Of a stretch of DNA of 64,000 nt, positions 10,134 through 22,739 are shown piece after piece; the stretch's first letter is position 1; every line of letters begins with the position of its first letter. A program made the position numbers and the translations under genes. The DNA lies in NCBI RefSeq assembly GCF_004379255.2, contig NC_056036.1, forward strand, positions 3,658,001 through 3,722,000, written 5' to 3'. This DNA comes from Salvia splendens. Taxonomy: Eukaryota > Streptophyta > Magnoliopsida > Lamiales > Lamiaceae. A model generated the notes under the pieces. It had not been told where the DNA came from, did no database searches, and saw only the letters and a program-made list of their open reading frames with translations.

Positions 10134-13100
10134 CTATGATGCTTGCTTCTTTTCACTGGATTTGATCCGAAAGGATGACAGTAAAGAGAAATGGCGAGAT
10201 GCTGTGGCAAAGTAGGAAATAAATTATGAATTAATATCATTGTCACAAGTACAGAAAAACATATAAACTTTATGCAGATTAGGGAACCAAAAACTTACTC
10301 TTTTGGGGAGCACTGCCATCAGGGGAACTTTCGTCTTGTGAGATTAGGTTCTTTAATGTGTGAACTGAATTCAAAACAAAAAGAACATGTATCAACAGGT
10401 CAGGCATTTCAAATTATTTAGCAGAATGGCTGTCGATTGTTTTTCATGCTGCCCTCAGTGTAGCAAATTGTAAAAAGATAAGAACAGGAACAATTGCCCT
10501 AGAATAGAAAACATATTCTAATTTTACCAATTTATTGTTCTTATGCACGATATGATTAGTGGCTGATAATGTGATATTAAATCTTTCAGAATTTGAAATT
10601 ACATACCTAATAAAATTAGATTATCATGCATGCAAGGCATCAATATCTGATTAGACAAAGTATACCAGGTTTTCAGGTTAGGAAATAGAGATCACCTTCA
10701 CCGGTTGAAGTCATCTTCTTTGCATTATCATGATCAGAACCATCTGCAGTAGTACACTCTGAGTCAACACTTCGATCTACTGATGATGAGTGATTCTTCT
10801 TTCCAAATTTCAACAGCCTCCTCAAACCTTTAGATGATTCTTTTGTGGACGTCTTCTCTGAATGTACTTGATTTATCTCCATCTTGAGGGCTTTCACATC
10901 AAGTACATGTGCTTTAAGAGTTTCTTCAGCTCTTGGAGGCATTGCTGAACTTGCTAATGGTGCCTTGCCATACTCTGTACGGTGAGTGGAAGGGTCTTCC
11001 AAAGAGGAGGCACGAGCATGAGTGGCCCTATAAGGTGGTTCAGAAGCACTATTGCTGGCAAAGTTTGGAGCATCCTTCTCCGAGTAGGAACTCTTTACCT
11101 GAGAACAACACAAAATATGTTTTATCAGAATGATGTGCAAACTCATCGCCCATTATGAAAATTTGGGGATGGAAACCTATGGATTAGGGTCTACTTTGAT
11201 TTAAGTGTGGGGATGTGAGTCACATTGTTTACCATGTATGAATCAATGCAGTATTGTATTAGATATGTCACAAGCAATACTCTATAAAAATCTGTCAAGA
11301 ACCACCTCAAAATAACTTATTTTCAGTTAATAATACACATTAAGTTTCAGTTAATAATATCGGACCTCATTATAGATTGCTTATTTAGCTGACAAGTTAT
11401 CAGTTCTTTATCAACTCCATCCATGGATGAAAGGGGAGCATGTATTGCAATACTTTTTCTCTCCTATATCAAGATCATTGTGCTGCTGGGTACATACCTC
11501 CAGCTTTCTTTCCAGTGATTTTAGTGTTGGAGCAGAAGGCTTCTCAGACTCAAGGACAACAACAGTCTTCTCAACTATAGGGTTCTCATCTATGTCAAGT
11601 TCACGTGTTTGATTGCAGATCTTTGCATTTAGTTCAGCCTTTTCTGGAGCTACAGAAGGCCTTGCTCCAATTACCTTCTGTCCTTCCTTCACTTTTGATA
11701 TGGTCTCATCAGCATTCACAGGCAACTTCCCTGTTTTGATCTTCAATTCAGGTAGAGTTGCAGCCTTCCTTCGGTCAAGGTTGATAATAGCAGATACTTT
11801 GTTCCTCTCAGGGCCATCTGGCAACTTTCGCTTTAATACCGCTTCAGCACTTCGGGCTTTCATTGCGATTACAGGAGAGTTGGTGACTGTTTTGGGATCT
11901 GATAACCTTCTAATCCGAGACATGGAGGCCTTAGGCTCGGGTGTTATGCCATTGGTTTCTCTTTTTGTCTCAGACAACGAAGTTGCAGACCTGATTAACC
12001 TATTCCCTGCCTTTTGGCTACCCTCACTTAATACACTAGCCTTAGAGGTTTTATTCAACACACCTGACCCAACTGAAGTTCGGACTTTGGATCTTTGCAA
12101 TGGGGACGACGATCCAGGCTCTGAATCACTGAACTTTGATGCTCTATTAGTTGCTGGAGAAGTTTTAGTGTGTAATTGTTTAGCCTGAGGTGAGGGTGTG
12201 AATGCTTTCACCCCACTGGTACCACCCTTAGCAGCAATTCTTTTTTGCCTTTCTAGCTTTAAAGTTTCAAGTCGCTTTCTTTGTGCCTCCTCCTGTAAAT
12301 TTGTAATTATTAAAGACACAGAAGAAAAGTTCATTGAGAAAGAAGTACTAGATGCGTCATCTATGATCCATGGGTATCTTCGATTAAGTAGCGAGTTTGG
12401 AATCAATAAAATGATTAACACTGTGGATCCGGAAATCAACAATATGTTATGGTACATAATGTGTATGTGTGTGCACTTCAATTTTTCTATATCTGTTACT
12501 GTGAATTGTGTGCTCTCAGGCATATAGAAGCTATTGTGTCAAAACTTATCACAACATTTAATGCAGCAAGAGTCTACCAATTATTATAAGGCAATTTTCA
12601 TTACCTGCTCTTTCTTCATTTTTTGAAGATCAGCTTTGTAAGTTCTTAAACTATCAGCACGGGCTCGTGCATCCTCCAAGGGGTTCATCTTCGACGGTTT
12701 GGCCTTTCTCAAAGGGCCCCCAGTTCTTTGCTTCTGCAACGATTCTGATGCAACCCTTGCCCTCCTATCCTTGTCTGATTTCTTTAATCCGCCCTTCACA
12801 TTAGTAACATCTTTCCCCCCTTTCTTTCCTGACAATTCAGCACATACCTGCATTTCGTAGTCTAGAGCAGGGTCATATACAATAGACCTCTTATCAATTC
12901 CCCTTTCAGGTATCATGCTCAAATCATTAGGCTCATACTCTACTTTGATTTTGTTTCCCTTGGGGCCCGACTTTTGATATTTTGATGGAAGCTCAGAATC
13001 CATGTCAATAACATTTCTATCTGTTACTCCATCTTGATCTAATGACATTGACCTAAGTGGTCCAACCAAGGTTTCATCAGCCAATCCAGGTGATGATTCT

Positions 13101-16100
13101 CTATCATTCTTATTAGTATTCTCATACCTATTGAGAGCTAGTGGATCTGATGGATTCCTAATATTAGTCTGGCTCAATTTATTGCCAATCATATAATCTT
13201 CATGTGTTGTACTATATAGAATCTTTTTTCCATTACTTTCAGAACACTGGATATCTCTTCGACCACCGCTTTCCCTGAAGTCACTATCAGCACTTGCAAA
13301 TTGAACTTCGTTACCACATCCCCTGAGCCTACGAGAAGCACTTCCATTGATTCCGTGGATGTCTTTCATCCTATTATCTTGCATTTCATCCCCATCGTGT
13401 GCACCCAGAGCCAATGGGTCATCACTGGCAGCATTTGCATGTCTCTTCAATTTCACATCCTTTTCCATCGCAAACATTCCTTCATTGTCAGCATCAGCAT
13501 CTTCATCTTTGCCTCTCAGTAAACAATCTTGAAATGCCTGCCAGTGCCTATCATCAGTATTTTTGCCCATAACAGAGACATCATCATGGTTTAAATTCAA
13601 CCTATCAACAGATCTCAGCTGGCTTCCTCCTCTTTTGGAAGATCTATTAATCACATCTTCATCCACATTTTCACTTTCTGCATCCATGTCCGAATGTGAT
13701 TCTGAATTTGTGTCACTGCCAGATTTCTTCCCTTTAGAATTGATGAAGTTAATATTTCGTATTACAACCCTGCCAGATTTCTTTTTGCTAGAGCCTCCTG
13801 ATATTTTCCGTGACCTCCTACTCTGTGAAGTTTCTTCATCAGATTCAGTGTCATCCAAAGAACTTGTTCTACCAGTCTCTTTCATCTCTGACTCATTATT
13901 ACTATCCCTAACATCAGGTCGTTGTCTGTTCTGTCCTAAATGAGAACCTAAATTCGATGGGGAGTGTTCAAGAGAGTAGTGATGTGGCTGCACAAAAGGG
14001 CCATTACCAGTATACGGGTGATAGTAAGGCATTCCTTGCACAGGGTATGCTTGAAATACTGGTTGACCACCAGGTGAAGCATGCATAGGCCATGGAGGAT
14101 ATACGAGATGAGGAACTTGTCCTTGAAAGTGTTCTTGTTGACCATTAGAAGCCAGGTTATCTGCTGGATGCCACACAAAAGGAAGTGGAATCAAAATATA
14201 TATTTTTGGTTATAACAAATGCAATCATCATTAAAGGGTATATACAACTTGATCTTACGGTTGTAACACAGGCCATTATCATTGAAGGGTATTTATACAG
14301 GCTTAATCTTACCAGCATTATGTGACCCTGATTTCCCGATATGCTCAGAGGCCAGCTCATGGTTGGAGTCATCTTTGCATGGGCTAGAGAGAACAATGCC
14401 AGATGCTTTAACTGTGGAGAAGTTTGGTTGTGGGGACAATGCTTCTGATGCTTCAATATCAAGCCACTGTCCGGTTTCATGCTTACACTTCCAGAGATCT
14501 ATAAACCTTGAGCATGCCTCCCTGTTGAACTTACATATATCAATTGGAACTTTCTATTCGGAGCATTGGTTTGAAAACCTATATTTTGGCCAACGACAGG
14601 GTGGAAGTGGAACTTACATTAATCGTAAAGCTCCAAAACACTCAGCAAAGGAAACAAGAGCTGCCACATGATCAATATCAAAACCTGCTGCTACAGCACG
14701 TGCAAAGGCCATTCCTTGCTCTTTTTGAAGAGCTGTTTTACGGGTCTCAAGGACTTTCAGAAGCTGAACTCTGGTAGACATTCGAACACCATACAACTAA
14801 AATTAGAATCCCTTATCTCGAAAAAAAAATGATACTCTATGAGAAGTTATTTGCATGGTTTCTGAATGACCCCCCCCCCACCCAAATAAAATCCTTATAA
14901 CATTGTAATAGCAGGGCATTTGTGATGGCAATGCATAACATACTTTGGATTCTCCTCCTGTGAGCATGGCCCATTAGCTACAGGTGGCAGCGCTCCAGGC
15001 TGTCAAAACATAGCAGAGTAAGAAAATATGTAATACAATGAATAAGAGGAAAGGGAAAGTTGAGTGCCTAGTCACCGTGTACAGGACAATAGCTTTCTCA
15101 TCATTAGCACTTGCCACAGATTTGCCACCTGTTAATAATTTTAGGGTGATCAGTGTTGCATCGCTTGCTGAAAAAAATCAGTGACAGTCTAATGTGGAAA
15201 AGAGTGAAAAAATAAACAAAATATAGCATAGGTAAGGATGGAAGGTATCAATATAGAGCTCTAGTATCCAGGGTCAAAGTTCCTCTCTCAACTGTAATTG
15301 TATAATAGGACAAAAGAAAAGGATAAAAAAAGGAGGCATAATATAATAGCCATTGTTGTTAAGATATATATCACCAGAACTTGTTAGAGATAGAGAGCAA
15401 AAGATGTATGAGCATCTATTTAGGAATACTGAATATATATTTTGTTTCCAGATACCTTCATAGCCTCCCAGGGATTTCCCTCGTTGGCTTTCCACCTGTG
15501 AGTACAATTAAACAATAAGAACAAAGAAATTTAAAATTTTAAGTATGTAAAGAGTTTTTCCATGGGCCAGTGGTTTACATTGCTTTGCCCGATATCATTG
15601 CAGCTCTGCAATGCAATTGCCTCCCCAATATGTACGATCTCAGTTTCTATTGTATAGACACGTTCCAAGATCTCAGGGGTGCTCACAAAACGAACAAACC
15701 TGTTCAAGGCAGCAAACATAGTTTTTTCTTTACCAAATTTTAGCATAGAAGTATAAAAGGAACTGAAGCAAAAACTACATTCACATCTTTTAGAAGGAAT
15801 CCAAAAATGTTAGCAACATAAATTATATAGTAGAGTATTTAGTTTTCTTAAGGTAAAATTTTAAAGAGCAACTATATGATAGATTTTTTAACATTCAAAG
15901 AATTGGAAAACATTCCATTTTTCTCTGAGATGAATCTATATATAAAAAAGACATATTTGCAAAGGTAGTCCTTTGGGCATCCATGTCTATTGGTTTGGAC
16001 ATGTATAAGACAGGGGCACCAAATAGGAAAAGTAGAACAGTTCAACATGCATCCATCCTATTAACTCAGAAATATAAAAGCTTTGAGCTTACAAAGTGAT

Positions 16101-17374
16101 ATTGTATGAAGCTGTTAAAACCAAAGACACAAATAAATGCCAGGTTTATACTATCTGACAATTCATGATTCAGCATTTGGTATGATCACTATAACTCAAC
16201 ATTATGCCATTTCATTATAAAAGCAATCTCTGAATTTGGATATCTTAGAAACATATATGCAAATTACTAAGAAATAGTATATGATTATGACCCAAACAAT
16301 TAAACTAGACACGTGGAAAGAGGTAAATTCTATACTCTAGCTAGAATCTATGGCACCCAAACCTTTTCAGAGTGGCCTTTGTAAACCATGATGCATCACT
16401 TCCGGTTTCTGGTTCAAGCAAAATTGAATAACCACCTTTATCAATTTGATCTTGGGCAGTCTTTAGGTGTGCAAGAAATGGATTTAGCAATCCAGAAGCA
16501 ATTTTCTCTTTCCTGTCGTTTGCTATGATAATCAAATCACACCTGATGAGTGGGAAACCATCACGCTACCAGCAGAAAAAACAAGGATTGCATAACACAA
16601 CTCAATTGCATCACCATCACGGAAGAAATATGTGCTGTCAAAAAAATGAATCCTGATAGTCTGGCAGACAACTTGCAAAGTGAAGTGAAACTGTGAAAAT
16701 ACTAATATGACAACTCTTTTCTGATGATCGCACACAGCTACTAAACTCCTGCATGCTATCCAGTTTTTTTAAGAACAGGTAGAAGAGTCGATCTCAGAAA
16801 ATGATGCTAGCATCATACTTCTCAAATACCTCTGCTTTACTTTAAGTTGAGTAGAGGAAGCCTAAAAATCATCTAATCTTCAGAAAACAAACCTCATAAT
16901 CAACAAACAACCAACACAAACAAACACAAAAAGATCGACATTCAATTAAAAATGCAGTTTCCAGATCCTCTTTATTTATAGTTCAACCGCAATCATGGTT
17001 GCACTACTTCAAGCCTCGTCCTCCTGGATTATCAATACATTACTTTGGAGAAATGACCGGATAAAATCTAAACAAAACTAAGGACATCTTTGGTTTAATT
17101 GTTTGCAAAATGTCTCAGTAGCCTTCCTTCAATGATGAAGCACAACTGACTGAAGTTTGAATAGCTCCATTTCATCAGCTCGTTCATATAATTACAATTC
17201 CAACCTAAAACCCCTACACACACACACACACTGATACACACGCGTGCACACACTCGCACTCACACAAATCTACGAACAAATCGATAACTAAATAGAGCTA
17301 GGGCGAAATGCAAACCTAGTCCGAGTTGGAGTGAGCTGAAAAACAGCCGAGCTGAGGCGAGTGCTCTGCTTCAT
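10134..17374 (-). CDS. CIP7: COP1-interacting protein 7 (CIP7)-like protein
   Basis: Thirteen coding exons: 17374-17316, 16542-16363, 15699-15579, 15495-15456, 15128-15076, 14999-14944, 14770-14618, 14521-14313, 14163-12605, 12292-11498, 11098-10696, 10364-10299 and 10201-10134. They total 3762 nt, 1253 residues, with phases closing throughout. The N-terminus has the family signature ([20 protein letters not shown], then [20 protein letters not shown]). A helical block follows ([20 protein letters not shown]), then a long Ser- and Lys-rich disordered middle, and a coiled basic segment ([40 protein letters not shown]). The C-terminus ends [14 protein letters not shown]. Arabidopsis CIP7 binds COP1 and promotes light-induced gene expression. 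That role is carried over by similarity only. Exons 4-6 are only 40, 53 and 56 nt, so annotation pipelines may miss them. Confidence 0.88.
17216..17231. repeat. (AC)n microsatellite in intron 1 of the CIP7-like gene
   Basis: Eight AC units, followed by further broken AC/CA-rich sequence up to about 17270, between exon 1 and exon 2 of the CIP7-like gene. Confidence 0.85.
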
Positions 17375-18033
17375 ACCTTCCCACGCTAGTGCTTCAGATC
17401 TCGCCACAAAATAAATGCCTAAAATCAAGCAGAACGCATAACATCACAAACAACATTCATTCAAACGAAAAATCAAGGAACGAAACAAAATAGCTCATGG
17501 AAAGGAAATTTTTCGTAGTGAGAGCTCACAGGCTTTCCCCACCAACAGACCTGCATTTACAAGTGGACGCACACTACCGCACTTTTCCCATTTCGTGTAA
17601 ATCGAGAGAGAGAGAGAGAGCGGCGATAGAGACAATAAGGTGTATGTATATTGAAAAGTGTGTCAGAGTAACTTTGGATGCTGCAAAAATCAAAATCAAA
17701 AGGTGAAATAATCGCATTTACATGTTGGAAATTTTGTCATTGAAATATTGATGGAGTTCATTAAATAATTCATATAATTTACTTCAAATTTAAGATTTAA
17801 ACCTTTGCATTTATATTTAATAAGCTCCTTTCAAAAAAAAGCAAATTTATTGAATGAGGCTGAAGAACCAATCTAATTAAAATTAAATGGGGCAGATTTT
17901 GGTCAATTTCACGCCTTCTAAATTAAGTTATACTTTAAAATTTTGCTGTTTTTTGTTGTGTGAATATAAGTGTTTATCAATGTGACGAAGTGAGTGATAA
18001 AACGTCTATCGTTTCCAATTAAAAAACTGAAAT
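17375..18033. other. 5' leader and promoter region of the CIP7-like gene
   Basis: A splice acceptor (TTGATTTTAG then GCAT, border at 17418/17419) lies just upstream of the start codon, so part of the 5' UTR is probably spliced. A (GA)n run at 17604-17620 lies further upstream and would be in the leader or core promoter. The remainder to the Copia target site is AT-rich with no visible gene. Confidence 0.45.
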
Positions 18034-18661
18034 TGTTGGGATTTACGCACACAAGGCTTTCACACCCTTAATAAGATCACACACACACTCACTGTTGTAT
18101 GAGATCACACAATGCAGGAAACACACACACTCACACTTTGAGTATTGAAGATGATAATCTTGGAGAGAAAACTGGAAAACTCTTTATTGATAAAACTCTA
18201 TTCTAAACTACATACATGGTGAGCTATTTAAAGCTCTATAATCACGTAGCAACTGCTACTAACTAACTACAAGAAGAATCAAGAAAGCAAGAAGAATAAC
18301 CGCTACATCTCAGCTAACTAACTGCTGCTCCAACGGCTAGTTCGGCTAGGTTGCTTCTACCTTCTCGGTTCAAGACCGAGCTCCTTCCTCGGCTCAATAC
18401 CGAACTCATTCTCGGCTTACAACCGAACTCTTCCTTCTCGGCTTACAACCGAACTCTTCCTTCTCGGCTCATTCCAGCTCAACGCCGAGCTTCCATACCG
18501 AGCTTCCATACCGAGCTTCCTTACCGCTGAGCTTACCGACTTCTGCCTTCTTCTTCTTCTTCTCGGCTAGTTCCAGGCTAGTTCCAGCTCGGTAAGCCGA
18601 GCTTACCGAACTCCTTTCTAGCCGAGCTTCTTCCAACTGAAATGAGCACTCCATTATTACA
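18034..18661 (-). repeat. 3' LTR of the Copia element
   Basis: 628-bp LTR with TG...CA ends. It includes short degenerate repeats built on CTCGGCTTACAACCGAACTC and CCGAGCTTCC, the latter responsible for the length difference from the 5' LTR. Confidence 0.95.
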
Positions 18662-21600
18662 GTTCTCCACCTGAGGGCTCATCTCAGTTCTTGCACAAAC
18701 ATTGATCCATTTCTTGCAATGATCAAACTTGTCTCTACCTAGAGACTTTGTTAGCATGTCAGCCGGATTGTGCAAGGTGTTAATCTTAATCACCTTCACT
18801 CTCCCCTTTTCAATCTCATCTCTAATGAAATGCAACTTTATGTCTATGTGCTTGCTCCTTTCATGAAAACCCGGATGTTTAGCCAAGCACATAGCTGAGC
18901 TGCTGTCACAATGAATCACCATTGTCTTTTGGTCAAAACCAAAGTCAGAAATCACTCCCTGAATCCAAAAACTCTCCTGTACAGCTGCAGTGAGAGCTAT
19001 ATACTCTGATTCTGTTGTTGAGAGAGCAACAACACTTTGCAACCCTGACTTCCAGCTGACTACAGTTCCAAACATGGTGAAAAGATAACCTGTTTGGGAC
19101 TTTCTGTTGTCCAGGTTTGCAGCATAGTCTGCATTACAATAGCCCTGCACAACCTCCTCAAATTCACCTTCCCAGCCATTGAACACAATCCCCCAGTCCT
19201 TAGTTGACTTCATGTACCTCAATATCCACTTAAGGGCATTCCAATGCTCCTTTCCTGGGTCTGCCATGTATCTGCTAGTCACTGAGATAGCATGAGCCAA
19301 ATCTGGTCTTGTACAAATCATAGTGTACATAACACTTCCAACCACACTAGCATAAGGGATAGCCTCCATCTCATCAGCCTCTTGCTTAGTTTTAGGGGCT
19401 TGTTCCTTTGATAGCTTAAAACTCTGGGACAGAGGAGTTGATGCAGCTTTTGCATTTTCCATTTTGAATCTCTGCAACACTTTCTCAATATAATCAGTTT
19501 GCAGCATCCACAGCTTCTTGCAGCCTCTATCTCTCTGAATATGTATGCCTAGGATCTTCCTTGACTCTCCTAGATCCTTCATTTCAAAGCTTGACTTCAG
19601 ATCTTGTTTAACTTTCTGAATTTCTGTCATAGAAGGCCCTGCAAGTAGCATATCATCCACATAGAGTAATAGGTAGGCAATGGGAGTCTTGCCTGCCTTC
19701 TTGATGTAGATGCAATCATCATATTCTGACTTGGAGAAGCCAATCTTCTTCATCTGTGCATCAAACTTCTTATTCCACTGTCTAGGACTTTGCTTAAGTC
19801 CATAAAGACTTTTCTGTAACAGGCACACCTTGCCTTCTTCTCCAATCTTCACATAGCCCTCTGGCTGTTCCATGAAGATAGTTTCCTCTAGATCTCCATT
19901 GAGGAAGGCTGTCTTCACATCAAGCTGTTGTAGCTCCCAGTCAAGCTGATTCACCACAGCCAATAGAATCCTAATCGAAGTGTGCTTCACAACAGGTGCA
20001 AACACTTCATTGAAATCGATTCCCTCCTGCTGTGTAAAGCCTCTAGCCACCAGCCTTGCCTTGAACCTGATTCTGTCTTTATCAGTGGTTTCTACCTTCT
20101 TTTTAAACAACCACTTGCAACTGATCAGCTTCATCTCCTTTCCATCTGTATTCAGCTTGGATTTGTCCACCAAAATCCATGTTTTGTTCTTGAGTAAAGA
20201 CTCTATTTCCTCATTCATGGCTTCAATCCATCTTTCTCTATCTTTACTCTGCATAGCTTCTTTATATGTGAGTGGATCTGCACCATCAATACCTTCAGCA
20301 GCACACAGAGCATAATACACAACATCAGAGAACTTTGTTGGTGGCCTTGTTTCTCTTCTAACTCTGTCCCTTGCAAGCTGATAGTCTCTGATAGAGTCTG
20401 ATATAGACTCACCAGCCTGGTTGCCCTGAGTTGGAGCCTCTTCTTTATCTGAATCAGACTCACTCCCTGAGTCAATAACTCCACCTGCTCCTAGGCCAAC
20501 CCCCACAGGCTCCACCTTGAAGAAATCACCCTCATCTTCATTGGAGTCCGGCTTATCTTTCAGGAATGGCATCTGATCCTCCAAGAACACCACATCCCTA
20601 CTCACCAAGACCTTCTGCTTACCGGGCTCAATGCACCAGAGCCTATACCCCTTAACACCTCTCTGATACCCCAGCAAGATACATTTCAGAGCCCTAGCTT
20701 CAAGCTTACTTTGCCTAGCATGAGCATAGGCTGCACACCCAAACACCTTGTATTTTGAGTAGTCACTATGAGCTCCATACCACATGTAATCAGGAGTTTC
20801 AGATTTCAGGGCAGTAGATGGGCATTTATTGATGAGATAGGCTGCTGTATACACAGCCTCACCCCAGAATCTGCTGCTCAAACCAGACCCAAGAAGTAAG
20901 CACCTCACCCTCTCTAGGATTGTCCTATTCATCCTTTCCACAACACCATTTTGCTGAGGATTACCAGGAACAGTCCGGTGCCTCTTCATACCCTTCTCTT
21001 TACAGAACAGATCAAACTCAGCAGACAAGAACTCTAGGCCATTGTCTGTCCTTAAGCATTTAACACTTCTACCCTTCTCTAGCTCAACCTCCTTACACCA
21101 TATCTTGAACTTTGTGAGTGTTTCAGATTTTTCTTTAAGAATATATATCCACAACTTTCTTGTATAGTCATCAATGATAGCTAGATAGTACTTTCCTCCA
21201 CCAATTGAACACACCGGTGAAGGCCCCCAAAGATCACTATGTATGTAGTCTAAAGTGGCTGTAGAAGAGTGAATACCTGTAGGATAGGGTGCCTTCTTAG
21301 CCTTTCCAAGTATACATTGCTCACAGGGGTCCATCTTGTTGAAATCTCCAGAGATCAGACCCTTCCTGATGAGTTCTTTCAAGCTTCCTTCGGCTGGGTG
21401 GCCCAATCTCTTGTGCCATAGCATTATGGAATCATCTGACACTGCATTGCTTTCTCCATCAACAGCCTTAGCCTTCAGATAATAGAGAATATGCTCTCTG
21501 TCAGCCTCCATCATCACTGCATCTCCAGATTTCACAAACAATTTTCCTTGACTCATCAATATGGTGAACCCTTTCTGTTCCAGCATTCCCAATGAGATGG

Positions 21601-22675
21601 GGTTCCTCTTTACTTCTGGAATATACCTCACCCCAGTTAGGATCTTTATAGAGCCATCTTGTAGGCTTAGCTTTACCTTCCCTATTCCTTTGATCTGACA
21701 AATGTGGTTATTACCAAGAACAACCGTACCCGATGCTTCTTGAAGATCATGAAACCAGCTTCTATTGGGGCACATATGGAAGCTGCACCCCGAGTCCATT
21801 ATCCACCTATGACTGACCCCACTGTCACTGATATTCATGAGTTGAGCAGGGGGATCAGCACTCTCCACACAATCAGATTGATTGTGTCCCTCTGAGGCCA
21901 TCTTTCTCTTCCATGCATGACAATCTTTCTTCAAATGTCCAGGTTTCTTGCACCAATAGCAAGCTCTGGTTTCCTTCTGAGCATCTGAACTTGAGGGTTT
22001 AGGGCCCTCAAACTTCTTCTTGAAGTTCTGCTTCTTGAACTTCTTCACATTCAAGGCCTCTGCAGCTTGAACATTGGAGCTTGCAGAGCCTCTGTTGGCT
22101 GTCTTCTGGAGTTCTTTGGCCATCAAGGCTGAATAGACTTCTGCATAGGTGATAGGTTTATCTCTTCCATAGATAATTGCATCACTTAGCTGGTCATACG
22201 AGCTAGGCAAGGCATTCAATGTGAGAATGGCCTTATCCTCATCTGAGATCTTGACATCAACAGATCCCAGGTCATCAATGATCTTGTTGAACTCCTCTAG
22301 CTGCTCAATGATGGACCTATCTCCAGAAAAACTATAGGCATACAGCCTCTTCTTGAGATACAGCCGGTTTGCCAAGGATTTGGCCAAGTAAACTTCATCT
22401 AACTTGTCCAAGATCTCCACCGCAGTCTTGGCTTCTTGAACTTCCCTCAAGACCTTATCTCCAAGGCACAGAATCACTGCAGAATGTGCCTTGAGCTGCA
22501 TCTCCTCCATCTTTGCCTGAGCCTTTTCATCAAGCACTGGAGCCTTTCCTTTCTCATCTGGTTTTGCAAGAACTGCCGCCAAGCCTTGTTGAATTAAAAC
22601 CGCCTTCATCTTCATCTTCCACAGGCCATAATCATTCTTGCCTGTGAACTTCTCTGCATCAAGCCTTGCTGCCAT
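18578..22675 (-). CDS. Copia gag-pol polyprotein
   Basis: The frame has 1365 codons without interruption. Gag (UBN2/DUF4219-like, start MAARLDAEKFTGKNDYGLWK) is at about residues 1-230. A zinc knuckle CYWCKKPGHLKKDC is near 238, and the protease active site WIMDSGCSFHMCP near 294. The integrase zinc region has HKRLGHP near 420 and CEQC. The integrase core has SDLWGP and TDNGLEF near 545. The reverse transcriptase motif YVDDMLLAG is near 1002, and RNase H with STTESEYIAL near 1218. The product makes virus-like particles, copies element RNA and integrates the cDNA. The last 27 codons run into the 3' LTR. All key residues I can locate are present, so the protein is likely functional. Confidence 0.95.
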   Translation of the reverse strand: MAARLDAEKFTGKNDYGLWKMKMKAVLIQQGLAAVLAKPDEKGKAPVLDEKAQAKMEEMQLKAHSAVILCLGDKVLREVQEAKTAVEILDKLDEVYLAKSLANRLYLKKRLYAYSFSGDRSIIEQLEEFNKIIDDLGSVDVKISDEDKAILTLNALPSSYDQLSDAIIYGRDKPITYAEVYSALMAKELQKTANRGSASSNVQAAEALNVKKFKKQNFKKKFEGPKPSSSDAQKETRACYWCKKPGHLKKDCHAWKRKMASEGHNQSDCVESADPPAQLMNISDSGVSHRWIMDSGCSFHMCPNRSWFHDLQEASGTVVLGNNHICQIKGIGKVKLSLQDGSIKILTGVRYIPEVKRNPISLGMLEQKGFTILMSQGKLFVKSGDAVMMEADREHILYYLKAKAVDGESNAVSDDSIMLWHKRLGHPAEGSLKELIRKGLISGDFNKMDPCEQCILGKAKKAPYPTGIHSSTATLDYIHSDLWGPSPVCSIGGGKYYLAIIDDYTRKLWIYILKEKSETLTKFKIWCKEVELEKGRSVKCLRTDNGLEFLSAEFDLFCKEKGMKRHRTVPGNPQQNGVVERMNRTILERVRCLLLGSGLSSRFWGEAVYTAAYLINKCPSTALKSETPDYMWYGAHSDYSKYKVFGCAAYAHARQSKLEARALKCILLGYQRGVKGYRLWCIEPGKQKVLVSRDVVFLEDQMPFLKDKPDSNEDEGDFFKVEPVGVGLGAGGVIDSGSESDSDKEEAPTQGNQAGESISDSIRDYQLARDRVRRETRPPTKFSDVVYYALCAAEGIDGADPLTYKEAMQSKDRERWIEAMNEEIESLLKNKTWILVDKSKLNTDGKEMKLISCKWLFKKKVETTDKDRIRFKARLVARGFTQQEGIDFNEVFAPVVKHTSIRILLAVVNQLDWELQQLDVKTAFLNGDLEETIFMEQPEGYVKIGEEGKVCLLQKSLYGLKQSPRQWNKKFDAQMKKIGFSKSEYDDCIYIKKAGKTPIAYLLLYVDDMLLAGPSMTEIQKVKQDLKSSFEMKDLGESRKILGIHIQRDRGCKKLWMLQTDYIEKVLQRFKMENAKAASTPLSQSFKLSKEQAPKTKQEADEMEAIPYASVVGSVMYTMICTRPDLAHAISVTSRYMADPGKEHWNALKWILRYMKSTKDWGIVFNGWEGEFEEVVQGYCNADYAANLDNRKSQTGYLFTMFGTVVSWKSGLQSVVALSTTESEYIALTAAVQESFWIQGVISDFGFDQKTMVIHCDSSSAMCLAKHPGFHERSKHIDIKLHFIRDEIEKGRVKVIKINTLHNPADMLTKSLGRDKFDHCKKWINVCARTEMSPQVENCNNGVLISVGRSSARKEFGKLGLPSWN

Positions 22676-22718
22676 CTCTGAAACCGTTTGATCCTCTGCA
22701 AATCAGCTTCAATATCCC

Positions 22719-22737
22719 TTTCCCACAGACGGCGCCA
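22719..22737 (-). promoter_or_regulatory. Primer-binding site region of the Copia element
   Basis: On the minus strand, two bases after the 5' LTR, comes TGGCGCCGTCTGTGGGAAA. It begins with TGG, complementary to a tRNA CCA end, and is identical over 19 nt to the corresponding site of the Gypsy element at 49615-49633. The priming tRNA was not identified. Confidence 0.65.
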
Positions 22738-22739
22738 CT

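Noticed and set aside
11613..12527. Long plus-strand open frames opposite the CIP7-like gene
   Set aside because: They are shadows of exon 10 and its flanking intron; the minus strand shows CIP7 family sequence.
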